A stretch of DNA of 64,000 nt from Roseburia hominis (GCF_021531695.1 NZ_JADYUI010000009.1:1-64000); one strand, 5' to 3'. Counted from the stretch's first letter, positions 25,165 through 33,971 are shown. Notes: a model not told the origin generated them from the sequence alone. Numbers and translations are program-made.

Positions 25165-25223
25165 GCGTGGGCATTTTCACAAAATGTATGATGATTTAAT
25201 CTAAATAACTAGGAGGAGAATTT

Positions 25224-25667
25224 ATGAACAAAGAATTCATGAAACAAGAAGCTCTAAAAAGATTGGATATTTTAACGGAAACTCTAAATCTAAATCCAAA
25301 CATCAAAAAATATTATAAGAAAGGAAAATTATATTATTCGTACATTACAGGCGGAGGCTTATTGGGGTCTATTGATACAATTGGATACAACCCTGGATAT
25401 GAAGAAATCGTCAGGAAGTTTGAGGAAACATATAATTGTATCGTATATCATGTGATAGAGGACACTTTTGGGATGCTTTCTTTATTGTATGTTAGTGGGA
25501 ATGAAGAAGAATGGGAATATGAAAGACCAGATGGCAAATATGTTCCGGCAAATGTGTATGTGTTTGACAATGAGAAATTGCGAAAAAATCAGTATGTAGT
25601 TGCACATGAGGAATTTGGAACAATAGTTTGCGCATCAAAGGATGGGGCATTAGTTAGAATTGGGTAA
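25224..25667 (+). CDS. Uncharacterised 147-residue protein
   Basis: Start has AGGAGGAG 7 nt upstream. A mixed alpha/beta globular protein: YYKKGKLYYSYITGGGLLGSIDTIGYNP is followed by acidic and aromatic stretches (NEEEWEYERPDGKYVPANVYVFD) and ends VAHEEFGTIVCASKDGALVRIG. No motif recognised. It starts a run of small genes: the next ORF begins 14 bp later. Confidence 0.6.
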   Translation: MNKEFMKQEALKRLDILTETLNLNPNIKKYYKKGKLYYSYITGGGLLGSIDTIGYNPGYEEIVRKFEETYNCIVYHVIEDTFGMLSLLYVSGNEEEWEYERPDGKYVPANVYVFDNEKLRKNQYVVAHEEFGTIVCASKDGALVRIG

Positions 25668-25680
25668 GGAGGTGAATACT

Positions 25681-25794
25681 ATGATTTTGGAAAATGAGAT
25701 GTGTGAGACAACGGAATGCGAGATGACTCTGGCAGAGTGTATTGATGAATTAGATATTTCCGAGGAAGTATTGGAAGACAATGTATTTGATTAA
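25681..25794 (+). CDS. Acidic 37-residue small protein
   Basis: AAGGAGGTG gives a near-ideal ribosome-binding site 6 nt before the ATG. The product (MILENEMCETTECEMTLAECIDE..) is very acidic with three cysteines. A decayed copy of the same sequence lies at 28604-28690, showing that it belongs to a repeated unit of the island. Function unknown; DNA mimic or regulator of the neighbouring gene are only guesses. Confidence 0.6.
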   Translation: MILENEMCETTECEMTLAECIDELDISEEVLEDNVFD

Positions 25795-25838
25795 TAAGGA
25801 AACCAGTTTGTTGAAGTTAAATGAAAAAGGGAGGTGCA

Positions 25839-26426
25839 ATGGGACCAAACGATATGACATTTTACAAGCGAAACGGAAAAAGTTTTTCTCTGGATTACAT
25901 GTCAGAAGACACTTCATATTCTCAGATGAAAGAGGTATTTCCAGTTTTAAAGGATTGTTATTTTGATGGCCCTATGAAAAGAGAAATGCTGATGTCCAAA
26001 ACGATGATTATCGGTGGCTCACCGGATGATAGAGAGACTTGTGTTGCAGATGGTTGGAAACATATCTATTTAGATGTAGGAAATCATTTAATTGTGAAGA
26101 AACCATTCTATTTTGAGATTAAGCAGTTGTTTGGCGAAATAGAGAATTGTGAGCTTGCGTTTGATTGGGACAAGATTCTTAACGAAAAAGGTTTTAGCAA
26201 CAGAGTAGATGAAGTTGAAAAAGCATTTTTAGAACAGAAAAAGGCGGATGAAATTTTAGCGGCAAAATTAGATGAGTTGCAAAAGAATCCGGAATATATC
26301 AGAAAAGTAAAAGAGGCATCAGGAGATTTAGATAAGCTAATGGATGTATTAGAAGAATTTAGTGGAATCCGAATGACTTGGTTTGAACTGAAGCAGTTCG
26401 GATTCAGACGTTTGGGACTGGTTTGA
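25839..26426 (+). CDS. Uncharacterised 195-residue protein
   Basis: ATG 25839 is preferred because GGGAGGTG lies just before it; ATG 25821 is upstream of that site. The first half is alpha/beta (MTFYKRNGKSFSLDYMSEDTSYSQMKEVFPVLKDCYF..MIIGGSPDDRETCVADGWKHIYLD); the second half (residues about 115-175) is a Lys/Glu-rich helical, coiled-coil-like stretch. Not recognised. Confidence 0.55.
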   Translation: MGPNDMTFYKRNGKSFSLDYMSEDTSYSQMKEVFPVLKDCYFDGPMKREMLMSKTMIIGGSPDDRETCVADGWKHIYLDVGNHLIVKKPFYFEIKQLFGEIENCELAFDWDKILNEKGFSNRVDEVEKAFLEQKKADEILAAKLDELQKNPEYIRKVKEASGDLDKLMDVLEEFSGIRMTWFELKQFGFRRLGLV

Positions 26427-26448
26427 TAGGAAATGAATAGAGGGAAGA

Positions 26449-26523
26449 ATGGATATAAAGCATAATAACCATGTAACAAGAAATAATGTATCAATTGAAA
26501 AGGATGGGTATTGCTTATGTTAA
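26449..26523 (+). CDS. 24-residue ORF overlapping the next gene
   Basis: AGAGGGA precedes an ATG; the frame (MDIKHNNHVTRNNVSIEKDG..) ends with ATGTTAA, overlapping the start of the 120-residue gene. It could be a leader peptide that couples translation, or chance. Confidence 0.3.
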   Translation: MDIKHNNHVTRNNVSIEKDGYCLC

Positions 26524-26879
26524 GAGTGAAAAGAAGTATTACAATTAAGAATCCGAAAGCCGTTTTAAACTATTTAGGTCCGATTTCGGAGAAGAATTTT
26601 CAACAAAAACAGGAAAAATTAATCCGAAAGATTCCAGAAGGATTTACTTCTGACATACTTAGTAAGTTCTATAAGAAAACAGGTCTGAAGCTGCAAGTGG
26701 AATACCACAGAGATTATGACGTAACTATATTTGACCGTAACGGGAGGTATCCAAGAGAAGATGCAGCCCTTTGGAACAGGGATTTTTGTAAGAAGGTTTC
26801 TAAGCATCCGGAGTGGTTAGAGCCGCAAGAGAAACCGGATATTGTAGAGAAAATCTATGTAGATGGAGAATTGGAATAG
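26517..26879 (+). CDS. Uncharacterised 120-residue basic protein
   Basis: ATG 26517 follows AAAGGATGG. Basic (many Lys/Arg), with SITIKNPKAVLNYLGPISEKNFQQKQEKLIRKIPEGF and a conserved-looking YHRDYDVTIFDRNGRYPREDAALWNRDFCKKV. No domain recognised. A weak AGGC-AAA-GCCT hairpin with TTTTT follows the stop. Confidence 0.55.
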   Translation: MLRVKRSITIKNPKAVLNYLGPISEKNFQQKQEKLIRKIPEGFTSDILSKFYKKTGLKLQVEYHRDYDVTIFDRNGRYPREDAALWNRDFCKKVSKHPEWLEPQEKPDIVEKIYVDGELE

Positions 26880-26948
26880 GCAAAGCCTGTTTTTATGGGC
26901 GTTTTCCAAAAATGTAACATTTAATCTCAGGACAGGAGGAAAGATTAT

Positions 26949-27713
26949 ATGATTTTTGCGATGTCAGATATTCATGGTTATGCAGATGTATTTGAAAATA
27001 GAATCAAACAGATAGAGAAGTATATAGCGGATGGAGATAAATTGATTCTCTTGGGAGATTATATTGACAGAGGGAGAGAAAGTTTTCAAAGTTTAAATCT
27101 TGCATATTCATTTCAAAAGAAGTATGGAAGAGAACAAGTTATTGTTCTTAAGGGGAATCATGAGCAGTGGTTTTTAGATTTTCTATATGAAAATGCAGAT
27201 GAATGGCTTATAGAGGATGATAATTTCAAAACGTCTGGAACGTTTATATCAGCGGAAGATTTAGCAGAGATAAAGGAAATGCCATATAGAGCTTCGATTG
27301 AATGTTTAAAAAAGAAAATCAAGGAAAATAATAAAGAAATACTTAAATGGTTAAAAGAACTTCCATTGTATTATGAAAGAAAAAATCAGATATATGTGCA
27401 TGCTGGTGTCGATGAAGATATTCCGGAAGAAGAACTTGAATGGTGCATGTCAGGCACTGGAGAGTGGACGATGCTTGGAAAATTTCCTCCATCCAAGGGT
27501 AGGTTCTTTAAAGATATAATCGCAGGACATGTGTCTGTAAGAGATGTTGCCGGAGATAAGTCATTTAGAGGAATCTATTATGATGGATTTAGCCATTATT
27601 ATATTGATGGTTCAGCTTGCCATAGAAGACCACTTTTATGCTTGGCATATGATGAGGGAAAAAATATCTATTATGAATTCACAAATGATGGAGCGTTTAA
27701 AGAAATTGATTAG
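26949..27713 (+). CDS. PP2A/ApaH-type metallophosphoesterase
   Basis: 254 residues with the calcineurin-type dimetal site: SDIHG (7-11), GDYIDRG (about 36-42), GNHE (about 67-70), and later HAGVDED and AGHVSVRD supplying His ligands. It resembles bacterial Ser/Thr protein phosphatases and diadenosine-tetraphosphatases; relatives also remove RNA 5' caps or end phosphates. AGGAGG precedes the ATG. It is one of four such enzymes between 26.9 and 43.3 kb. Confidence 0.9.
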   Translation: MIFAMSDIHGYADVFENRIKQIEKYIADGDKLILLGDYIDRGRESFQSLNLAYSFQKKYGREQVIVLKGNHEQWFLDFLYENADEWLIEDDNFKTSGTFISAEDLAEIKEMPYRASIECLKKKIKENNKEILKWLKELPLYYERKNQIYVHAGVDEDIPEEELEWCMSGTGEWTMLGKFPPSKGRFFKDIIAGHVSVRDVAGDKSFRGIYYDGFSHYYIDGSACHRRPLLCLAYDEGKNIYYEFTNDGAFKEID

Positions 27714-27731
27714 AATCAAAAACATTTCGTG

Positions 27732-27774
27732 AAGTCTACATTGACAGTGTAGGCTTTTTACTATTTGCAAATAA
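27732..27774 (+). terminator. Terminator followed by a 20-bp repeated motif
   Basis: AGTCTACA-TTGACAG-TGTAGGCT plus TTTTT forms a terminator. The adjoining TTTTTACTATTTGCAAATAA (27755-27774) is repeated exactly at 35076-35095, upstream of the tRNA-like RNA. Confidence 0.7.
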
Positions 27775-27811
27775 GAAAAGTGTTGAATGCAGATATAATA
27801 GAAGGAGAGTC

Positions 27812-28513
27812 ATGGTTATGGCGATTTATTTGGCAGGGGATACCCATGAATTGATTGATATTGATAAGGTAATGAATTATTTTGAAGAAGATTCTTTGAC
27901 AGAGAAATGCTCTAAAGACAAAGATTATCTTATTATACTAGGAGATTGCGGTGCTGTATGGGATGGAGAAGAAAATGACAAAGAAGTACAGCATTTATTA
28001 AATAGTCTTCCAGTAACTGTATTATATGTGGATGGTAATCATGAAAATTTTGATTTACTTAATGAGTATCCGGAGTGTGAATGGCACGGAGGCTTGGTTC
28101 ATATGATAAGTGATAGCATATATCATCTGATGAGAGGACAGGTTTTTGATATTGAAGGTAAAAAAATATTTACCTTTGGTGGTGGAAATTCAATTGATAA
28201 AGCATGGAGAACGCCTAAAGTCAGCTGGTGACCAGAAGAGATGCCTTCACAGGACGAGTATGAGGAAGGACTTCGTAATCTTGAAAGAGTAAATAATAAG
28301 GTGGATTATATTTTGACGCATACATGTCCGCAAGGGGTTGTATATGAAATGATATATGATTATAAGGAAGGTGAGGAAGAATTGCAGATGTATCTTCAAA
28401 GGATAGCTGGTTCGGTGGATTTTAAGGATTGGTACTTTGGACATTTTCATATGGATGAGGATGTGGGAAATTATCATTGCTTATGGGACGAAATAGTAAA
28501 GATAAGTGAGTAG
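27812..28513 (+). pseudogene. Metallophosphoesterase interrupted by an in-frame TGA
   Basis: Two pieces in the same frame: residues 1-139 (AGDTHE, ILGDCGAVW, VDGNHENFD, FGGGNSIDKAWRTPKVSW) then TGA at 28229-28231, then PEEMPSQDEYEEGLRNL..THTCP..YFGHFHMDE. The family sequence here is SWWPEEMPS, so TGG has become TGA, a single base change. The second piece holds the last metal ligands (HTCP, GHFH), so the truncated product would be inactive unless TGA is read through. GGAGAG lies upstream. Confidence 0.85.
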
Positions 28514-28541
28514 TTGTTTGTTACACATTAATAAAATATAA

Positions 28542-28600
28542 CCCCCGCCCAAATTGAATAACGAAGTATTATTTAATTCCATAACAGAAAGGAAAGAGAA
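28542..28600 (+). repeat. Island intergenic block 2
   Basis: CCCCCGCCCAAATTGAATA matches block 1 but lacks the hairpin, and is joined to ACGAAGTATTATTTAATTCC..AACAG.AGGAAAG, which recurs at 31093-31130 in front of the AAA+ gene as promoter/leader sequence. Confidence 0.65.
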
Positions 28601-28603
28601 TTA

Positions 28604-28690
28604 ATGGTGAAACAATGGAATGCAGATTCTCTCAGAGTATATTGATAAATTCAGGGGAAATATTAGAAGACAATGTATTTGGCGTATAAG
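28604..28690 (+). pseudogene. Decayed copy of the 37-residue acidic small gene
   Basis: TGGTGAAACAATGGAATGC..AGAGTATATTGAT..GGAAATATTAGAAGACAATG aligns throughout with 25708-25790 but carries frame-disrupting deletions and substitutions. It lies just before the HAD gene, as the intact copy lies before another small gene. Confidence 0.65.
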
Positions 28691-28701
28691 GAGAAGAAAG
28701 A

Positions 28702-29187
28702 ATGAAAATGCATAATAAATTTGTGATTTTCTTAGATGTAGATGGAGTTCTTAACACAAAAACAACTGTTCAGAGGACGCCCCAAGGTTATACAGGTATT
28801 GATAATGCCAGGGTTGAACTTTTGGCAAATGCAATTAAGAAGTATGGTGGTGCTGATCTTATTCTTTCTTCCGATTGGAAAGAAATGAAATCTACGGATG
28901 AAGACTACATATACCTTGTTTCAAAGTTAAGTAAATATGGATTAATAATATCCGGACAGACAAAAGATGTTCATCATGCTAGAGGAGCAGGGATTATAAC
29001 ATATTTGGAAAAACATTCGGAAATAGAAGAATATATAATTCTTGATGATTGTACTTTTGATTTTCGAGATTATGAGAGAATGTGGGAGCACTTATTACTT
29101 ACGGATGGACTAGAACGGGCACGATTTGCATCTAAAATGCCAGCGGTGGAAGCCATGGTATTTATGGATTATTTAAAATCATTTTAA
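28702..29187 (+). CDS. HAD phosphatase of the RNA-repair-associated (SAK-type) family
   Basis: 161 residues with HAD motif I FLDVDGVLN (about 9-17), motif II LILSSDWK (about 53-60) and acidic motif IV YIILDDCTFDF (about 112-122). The FLDVDGVLN..SSxW..ILDD combination is that of the HAD domains described in Swiss Army Knife RNA-repair proteins (PF18143). Those are thought to act on RNA end phosphates. AAGGAG precedes the ATG. Placement near the RdRP-like and Ro-like genes fits an RNA-end-processing role, which is inference. Confidence 0.75.
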   Translation: MKMHNKFVIFLDVDGVLNTKTTVQRTPQGYTGIDNARVELLANAIKKYGGADLILSSDWKEMKSTDEDYIYLVSKLSKYGLIISGQTKDVHHARGAGIITYLEKHSEIEEYIILDDCTFDFRDYERMWEHLLLTDGLERARFASKMPAVEAMVFMDYLKSF

Positions 29188-29204
29188 CACAGGAGGAACG
29201 TACT

Positions 29205-29720
29205 ATGAGATTACTAATTGATACTGAGGATAGAAAAAAATTTATGTATATGTTGCCATGGAAAAGCGATGGAACTTGCTTCAATTTTAAAGAACCAACG
29301 AAAACGATATCTCCGGATGTAGCAATCAAGGATCCAAAAAATGTTGAGACGTTAGTTATAAATTGTGACTTGCCGGATTATGAATTTATTAGCAAAATGG
29401 ATAATCTTGAGCAGTTGTACATATATAAAGGGGCAAATATATATGACGTATCATTTCTTAAGAATTTGACAAAGTTGAATCAGTTATGTTTGCTTGGCAC
29501 GCATGTTAAATCTTTTGCTGAGTTGGTAGAGTTAATAAATTTAAAATATAAACTTTATAAGGAAATGCCGGAAAATAAAGAATTCATTGGAAGAATTACA
29601 TATGGTTTTGAGGGCATATGCATACAGTCAGATTTATATGAGGGGGATGGAACAGAGCTGTTAAAGCAGGATATATGCAGATATGAACTATGGGTTAACG
29701 GAAAATTATTGAAGAGATAA
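29205..29720 (+). CDS. Leucine-rich-repeat protein
   Basis: 171 residues, AGGAGG upstream. Three short repeat units are visible (VETLVINCDLPDYEFISKM, NLEQLYIYKGANIYDVSFLKN, LTKLNQLCLLGTHVKSFAEL), of the SDS22/internalin type. No signal peptide, so a cytoplasmic protein-binding module. The C-terminal 60 residues are not repeat-like. It follows the HAD gene by 17 bp and is likely cotranscribed. Confidence 0.7.
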   Translation: MRLLIDTEDRKKFMYMLPWKSDGTCFNFKEPTKTISPDVAIKDPKNVETLVINCDLPDYEFISKMDNLEQLYIYKGANIYDVSFLKNLTKLNQLCLLGTHVKSFAELVELINLKYKLYKEMPENKEFIGRITYGFEGICIQSDLYEGDGTELLKQDICRYELWVNGKLLKR

Positions 29721-29726
29721 AGGCAA

Positions 29727-29843
29727 ATGTACGATAGAAGAGAACAAAATGTAGAAATTTTTCAGCATACAATAAAAAGTATTAATGAAAATAAAGAATT
29801 AAAAGAGGCACAAAAAGCTTCTCAAATGATTATTGTTGAATGA
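29727..29843 (+). pseudogene. Short N-terminal gene fragment, possibly PARG/macrodomain-like
   Basis: The frame reads MYDRREQNVEIFQHTIKS..LKEAQKASQM then stops after 38 residues. This resembles the first helix pair of TIGR02452 (microbial PARG-like) proteins, which continue for another 230 residues, so it looks like a 5' gene fragment. The family call is from memory of the N-terminal pattern and is uncertain. Confidence 0.35.
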
Positions 29844-29885
29844 TGGAACATAGATGATAAGAAAAAAATGTATTGGAGGAAAAAT

Positions 29886-31004
29886 ATGATTAGTTTTATA
29901 GAAGGCGGAGGAGTTAAGTTTTATAAAAAAATACATGGGGAAGGGGAATTAGCATATTATAGAAAGCTTGTCGAGGATAAAGTATATGTTTTTATAGAAA
30001 TTCCGGATAAGTATTATGGATTTAAGGAAATGGTTGCATGTCTTACAGATAAGACGATAGTGGAGTATATTGGTTTTTCGAAGTCAGAGGCTGAGGCGTT
30101 GATTGAGGAATATGCAGGAGATGAGAAGATAGTGAGATGGCTTATTGTTAATGAAGATAGAAATAAGTTTAAAAAGACGGGGGATTTTAAGGAAATGCTG
30201 GGCGAGGGATTTATAAAAACATTTATTCCGTCAAAGGATACTGCAGCATATCTTACATCAATAGGTCATTGTTTTACCAATAGAGAAAAAGCAATAATCA
30301 TTGTCAATCATGAATTATTGTCAAATGAGGACAAGTTGGAAATATTGATGTATCTGGCTGAAATAGAAACAGATGAGTCATTTAAGTTGGCAATAGAAAA
30401 AGAGATAACTGTTTTACATCAAAGATTATATGATTATTATAGTCCGGAAGATGAACTGTTTGATTTTGTTTTTATTCCTCATAATTTTAGAAGTGGTGAT
30501 ATTGTAAGAGTTTTAGCACCACATGGATATAATAAAATAGGAGTTATACTCGGGTATGATGAAAGTGTTTATGAATTTTACAGGAATCTCAAGGGAGATT
30601 ATTCGGATGTTCAGGTAACTGTAGATACAAGATTTAAGGAATTTGAATACCTTGGAGAGTTTTCGCATCACCATGTAAATCCGATTTACATTGAGAGAGC
30701 ACAGTTAGTACATGATGATGAGAGGTTACATTATTTGGAATATTTAGCAGAGTCTTATAATAAGAATTTCCTGGATTCAGGTCAAAGAAATCCATATAGA
30801 ATGTCGGCCATTTTACATATGGTTAAAAATATTTGGTGTAAATATCCTGATTTAAGATTAGGACAATTGATGACAATTGTGGCAAAGGACAAGGATTTGT
30901 TTTCTATGGAAGATTATGACTTAATGGATGCATTATACTATATGTTAGATGAAGAAGACCGTAGCAGGCTTTGGGAAGATGAGGAAATTGAAGACGAAGC
31001 ATGA
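29886..31004 (+). CDS. Uncharacterised 372-residue protein with a C-terminal helical module
   Basis: ATG 29886 has GGAGG 7 nt upstream; an earlier ATG at 29868 has none. The protein is acidic and soluble. Residues about 320-360 (IWCKYPDLRLGQLMTIVAKDKDLFSMEDYDLMDALYYML) match a small helical module common in phage and plasmid accessory proteins (W..PDLRLGQL..LF..ED..L). The middle part has a GDIVRVLAPHGYNKIGVILGYDE segment reminiscent of an SH3-like barrel. Function unknown. Confidence 0.6.
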   Translation: MISFIEGGGVKFYKKIHGEGELAYYRKLVEDKVYVFIEIPDKYYGFKEMVACLTDKTIVEYIGFSKSEAEALIEEYAGDEKIVRWLIVNEDRNKFKKTGDFKEMLGEGFIKTFIPSKDTAAYLTSIGHCFTNREKAIIIVNHELLSNEDKLEILMYLAEIETDESFKLAIEKEITVLHQRLYDYYSPEDELFDFVFIPHNFRSGDIVRVLAPHGYNKIGVILGYDESVYEFYRNLKGDYSDVQVTVDTRFKEFEYLGEFSHHHVNPIYIERAQLVHDDERLHYLEYLAESYNKNFLDSGQRNPYRMSAILHMVKNIWCKYPDLRLGQLMTIVAKDKDLFSMEDYDLMDALYYMLDEEDRSRLWEDEEIEDEA

Positions 31005-31029
31005 CAGCATAAAGATAAGGAGGCATACG

Positions 31030-31110
31030 ATGAAAAGAATATATAAAGCCAGATGGATTAACGATTCATCTGGCTTTTTTATGGGCGCATTGAAACGAAG
31101 TATTATTTGA
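31030..31110 (+). pseudogene. Gene start truncated by an intergenic terminator block
   Basis: AAGGAGGCATACG-ATG looks like a true translation start, but after five codons the frame enters the shared terminator hairpin. It seems to be the 5' end of a gene lost when the intergenic block was placed here. Confidence 0.35.
31046..31080 (+). terminator. Island intergenic block 3: terminator
   Basis: AAGCCAGATG / CATCTGGCTT with TTTTTT, the same stem as at 25131-25161. It is followed by ATGGGCGCATT and the leader ACGAAGTATTATTTGATTTC shared with 28561-28580. Confidence 0.8.
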
Positions 31111-31133
31111 TTTCATAACAGGGAGGAAAGATC

Positions 31134-33971
31134 ATGAGATATTATGAGTTTACGATTATTACCAATTCTGAAAAGATACGGGAAAATACAAAGGTTAAAT
31201 TGAATGAGTATTCTTATAATGGTTCAATCAGTGCAGTAAATGAATTTATGTATAGGACTTTGAGAAATGGTATTACATTCTGTGCGTATAGGGAAGAAGA
31301 AAACATGGTTTCAGCCCTATTTTGCTATGATGAGAGAAAAGATACATATCATGACGTATATCAATATATTCTGGAGCTGCTAAGTAATGCATTTGGTATC
31401 AGGAAAGTTGGAGTCGAACCTTGTGAAATTACAATGTTTGCGCTTCATGATTGCTTAAACGAGGCGAAAAGAAGAGAGTTGATATATAGTAATAAGATTT
31501 GGGATGCAGCGAATTGTTTCATTTATCAGTACGAACAGTTTGATTCCCAAACATGGGGTTATGATTTTAGTGAACAGGTGATTTCAACAGAGCGAAAAAG
31601 CTTTGGATTTATGTATGATGAAGGGTTTAAAGAAGAACTATCCAATATAGAGTCTCATATAAATTGTACAGAATTCAGTGGAAATATGGTTCATTATATT
31701 ATTTCCGGCAGAAGTACAGAAGCTGCCTGCAATATGACAGAAGTTTTGGTGCAAAGTTTATTCAGGGCAAATCGTCTAAGAAGTAAAAGGATAGAAGTTA
31801 TTAGTAATGTGGCACCGGATCTGTATAGGCGAAACAATTATTTAGAGAAAATTATTGAGAATAATTATGGAGGAACCATAGTTTTTGATCTGACTGAAAA
31901 ATTTGGATATGATCCGGTAGACTATCGCATGACCTGCAAATATATCGAAAAGTTGGTGAAGAAATATAAGAATGAGTGTCTCTTTGTCTTTACATATAAA
32001 ATGGATCATCCTGGATTTTCCTATTTTCTTTTGCCCCAGCTCAAGAAGTATGTTATTCCGGTTACATTGCGAGAGGGAGAAGGAGATAGAAAAGCAGCAG
32101 TAAATTATATGAAGGAGCTGATAAAGAATTCTGAGTATGCGATGTATGCAAAGCAGGCGAATGAATTTATGAAACAGTTTCCGGGAAATCGATTTACGCA
32201 GACTGATGTACTACAGGCTTATGAACAATTTGAACCATGGTGTTTAAACAAAAATATTCTTCAGGCATATGATTATGATTTGTCTGAAGAATTTTTATTA
32301 GACAGGGATACCAATACGGAAGGTTCTTATGATAAATTGCAGAAGTTGATTGGTCTTAAATCTGTCAAAAAGCAGATTGATGAGATTATTGCATCTAACA
32401 TAGTAGAAAAAGAACGAAAGAATCGTCAAAAAAATGCTTATAAAGAAGGAACGATGCACATGATATTTGGCGGAAATCCGGGAAGTGCAAAGACAACTGT
32501 GGCTAAGCTGTTTGCAGGAATTGCAAAAGAAAAAGGAATATTAAAATCAGGTGCATTTGTAGAAAAAGGTGGTATGGATCTGGATGGTACAGGATACGTT
32601 TGTGAGATACGGGAGGCATTTGCTGCAGCAAAAGGCGGTGTCTTGTTTATAGATGAAGCCTATTCATTGAAAAGTGATGTTGCAGTTACTGCTTTGATTC
32701 AGGAAATGGAAAATCACCGAGAGGATGTCATTGTTATACTTGCCGGGTACAATGAGCGAATGCAGGCATTTATGAAAATTAATGAAGGATTAAAAAGCAG
32801 AATCCCTTACTGGATTGAATTCCCGGATTACGATACCAATGAATTGACGGAAATATTTAAACTGATGGTAAAAGAAAAGGGAATGGCAGCTACCGAAGAT
32901 GCAATTAAGCAGGCGAGTTACATTTTTGATAAGGTACGTCTTCAAGACAATTTTGGTAATGGAAGGTATGTACGTAACCTTATAGAACATGCAATTCAAA
33001 AACAATCGGTCAGATTACTGACCGCCAGGAAAAGTGCAGAACAAATCAAAAACAAAGAATTATTTCTGCTTACGAAAGAGGATATCTGTACATTAGAAGA
33101 TGGTCTGAGGAATGAAAGAGCAAGTGGGACTGCACGGAAAGAACTGGAAGAGATGATAGGACTTTCTGGTGTAAAGGAAGTGATTCAAAAAGTTGCGGCA
33201 AACTTTAAAATTAAGAAAATTTGTATGGATAAAGGAATTATGAAGGATAAAGCTTCTTTACATATGGTGTTTACAGGTAATCCGGGAACGGCAAAGACTA
33301 CCGTAGCAAGACTCTTTGCTGAAATGATGAAGGATGAAAAAGTATTATCAACGGGTACGTTCGTTGAAGTTGGAAGAGCAGACCTTGTTGGAGACCATGT
33401 AGGTGCTACTGCACCATTGGTAAAAAGAAAGTTTAAGGAAGCTCAAGGGGGTGTTTTATTTATTGACGAAGCATATTCTCTTTGTGACAGCTATGCAAAT
33501 GGATATGGAGATGAAGCAATTAATACCATCGTTCAGGAAATGGAAAACCAGAGGGATAATGTAATTGTTATTTTTGCCGGATATCCGGATAGAATGAAAC
33601 AATTTCTTGACAGAAATCCGGGACTTTTATCCAGAATTGCATTTCAGGTGGAGTTCAAGGATTATACGGTTGATGAACTGTGTGAGATTACAAAGCTTAT
33701 GCTTTCAAAGAAACAGATGTCTGTAACAGACAAAGCGATGGAAAAATTACGAAATCATTATGAAAGTGTAATGGGCAGTAAGGATTTTGGAAATGGACGT
33801 TTTGTAAGAAAAATATTAGAGGAGGCAGAAATGAATCTGGCAGAAAGAATGGTACAGTTAAATGAGTCAGAACTTACGGAGCAGCTGATTACAACCATTG
33901 AGGAATGTGACATTCCAAAGTTGAGTACCACATCAAGTAACAAGAAGAAACCGATAGGTTTCTGCAATTGA
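31134..33971 (+). CDS. Tandem AAA+ ATPase of the CbxX/CfxQ (SpoVK-like) type
   Basis: 945 residues, GGGAGG upstream. Two full AAA+ modules: Walker A GNPGSAKTT (about 447) with GGVLFIDEAYSL (about 501), and GNPGTAKTT (about 714) with GGVLFIDEAYSL (about 771); the second also shows the VGDHVGATAP pore-loop region. Residues 1-400 are unlike these; residues about 190-290 (HYIISGRSTEAAC..GGTIVFDLTEKFGYD..LFVFTYKM) look like a degenerate ATPase fold, suggesting three ancestral modules. CbxX/CfxQ proteins remodel protein complexes and are frequent in mobile and type VII-related loci. Here a remodeler for the island's RNA machinery is conceivable. Confidence 0.9.
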   Translation: MRYYEFTIITNSEKIRENTKVKLNEYSYNGSISAVNEFMYRTLRNGITFCAYREEENMVSALFCYDERKDTYHDVYQYILELLSNAFGIRKVGVEPCEITMFALHDCLNEAKRRELIYSNKIWDAANCFIYQYEQFDSQTWGYDFSEQVISTERKSFGFMYDEGFKEELSNIESHINCTEFSGNMVHYIISGRSTEAACNMTEVLVQSLFRANRLRSKRIEVISNVAPDLYRRNNYLEKIIENNYGGTIVFDLTEKFGYDPVDYRMTCKYIEKLVKKYKNECLFVFTYKMDHPGFSYFLLPQLKKYVIPVTLREGEGDRKAAVNYMKELIKNSEYAMYAKQANEFMKQFPGNRFTQTDVLQAYEQFEPWCLNKNILQAYDYDLSEEFLLDRDTNTEGSYDKLQKLIGLKSVKKQIDEIIASNIVEKERKNRQKNAYKEGTMHMIFGGNPGSAKTTVAKLFAGIAKEKGILKSGAFVEKGGMDLDGTGYVCEIREAFAAAKGGVLFIDEAYSLKSDVAVTALIQEMENHREDVIVILAGYNERMQAFMKINEGLKSRIPYWIEFPDYDTNELTEIFKLMVKEKGMAATEDAIKQASYIFDKVRLQDNFGNGRYVRNLIEHAIQKQSVRLLTARKSAEQIKNKELFLLTKEDICTLEDGLRNERASGTARKELEEMIGLSGVKEVIQKVAANFKIKKICMDKGIMKDKASLHMVFTGNPGTAKTTVARLFAEMMKDEKVLSTGTFVEVGRADLVGDHVGATAPLVKRKFKEAQGGVLFIDEAYSLCDSYANGYGDEAINTIVQEMENQRDNVIVIFAGYPDRMKQFLDRNPGLLSRIAFQVEFKDYTVDELCEITKLMLSKKQMSVTDKAMEKLRNHYESVMGSKDFGNGRFVRKILEEAEMNLAERMVQLNESELTEQLITTIEECDIPKLSTTSSNKKKPIGFCN

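Noticed and set aside
28229-28231. TGA as a selenocysteine codon
   Set aside because: The family has Trp, not Cys, at this place, and no convincing SECIS-like hairpin follows directly; a TGG to TGA change is simpler.
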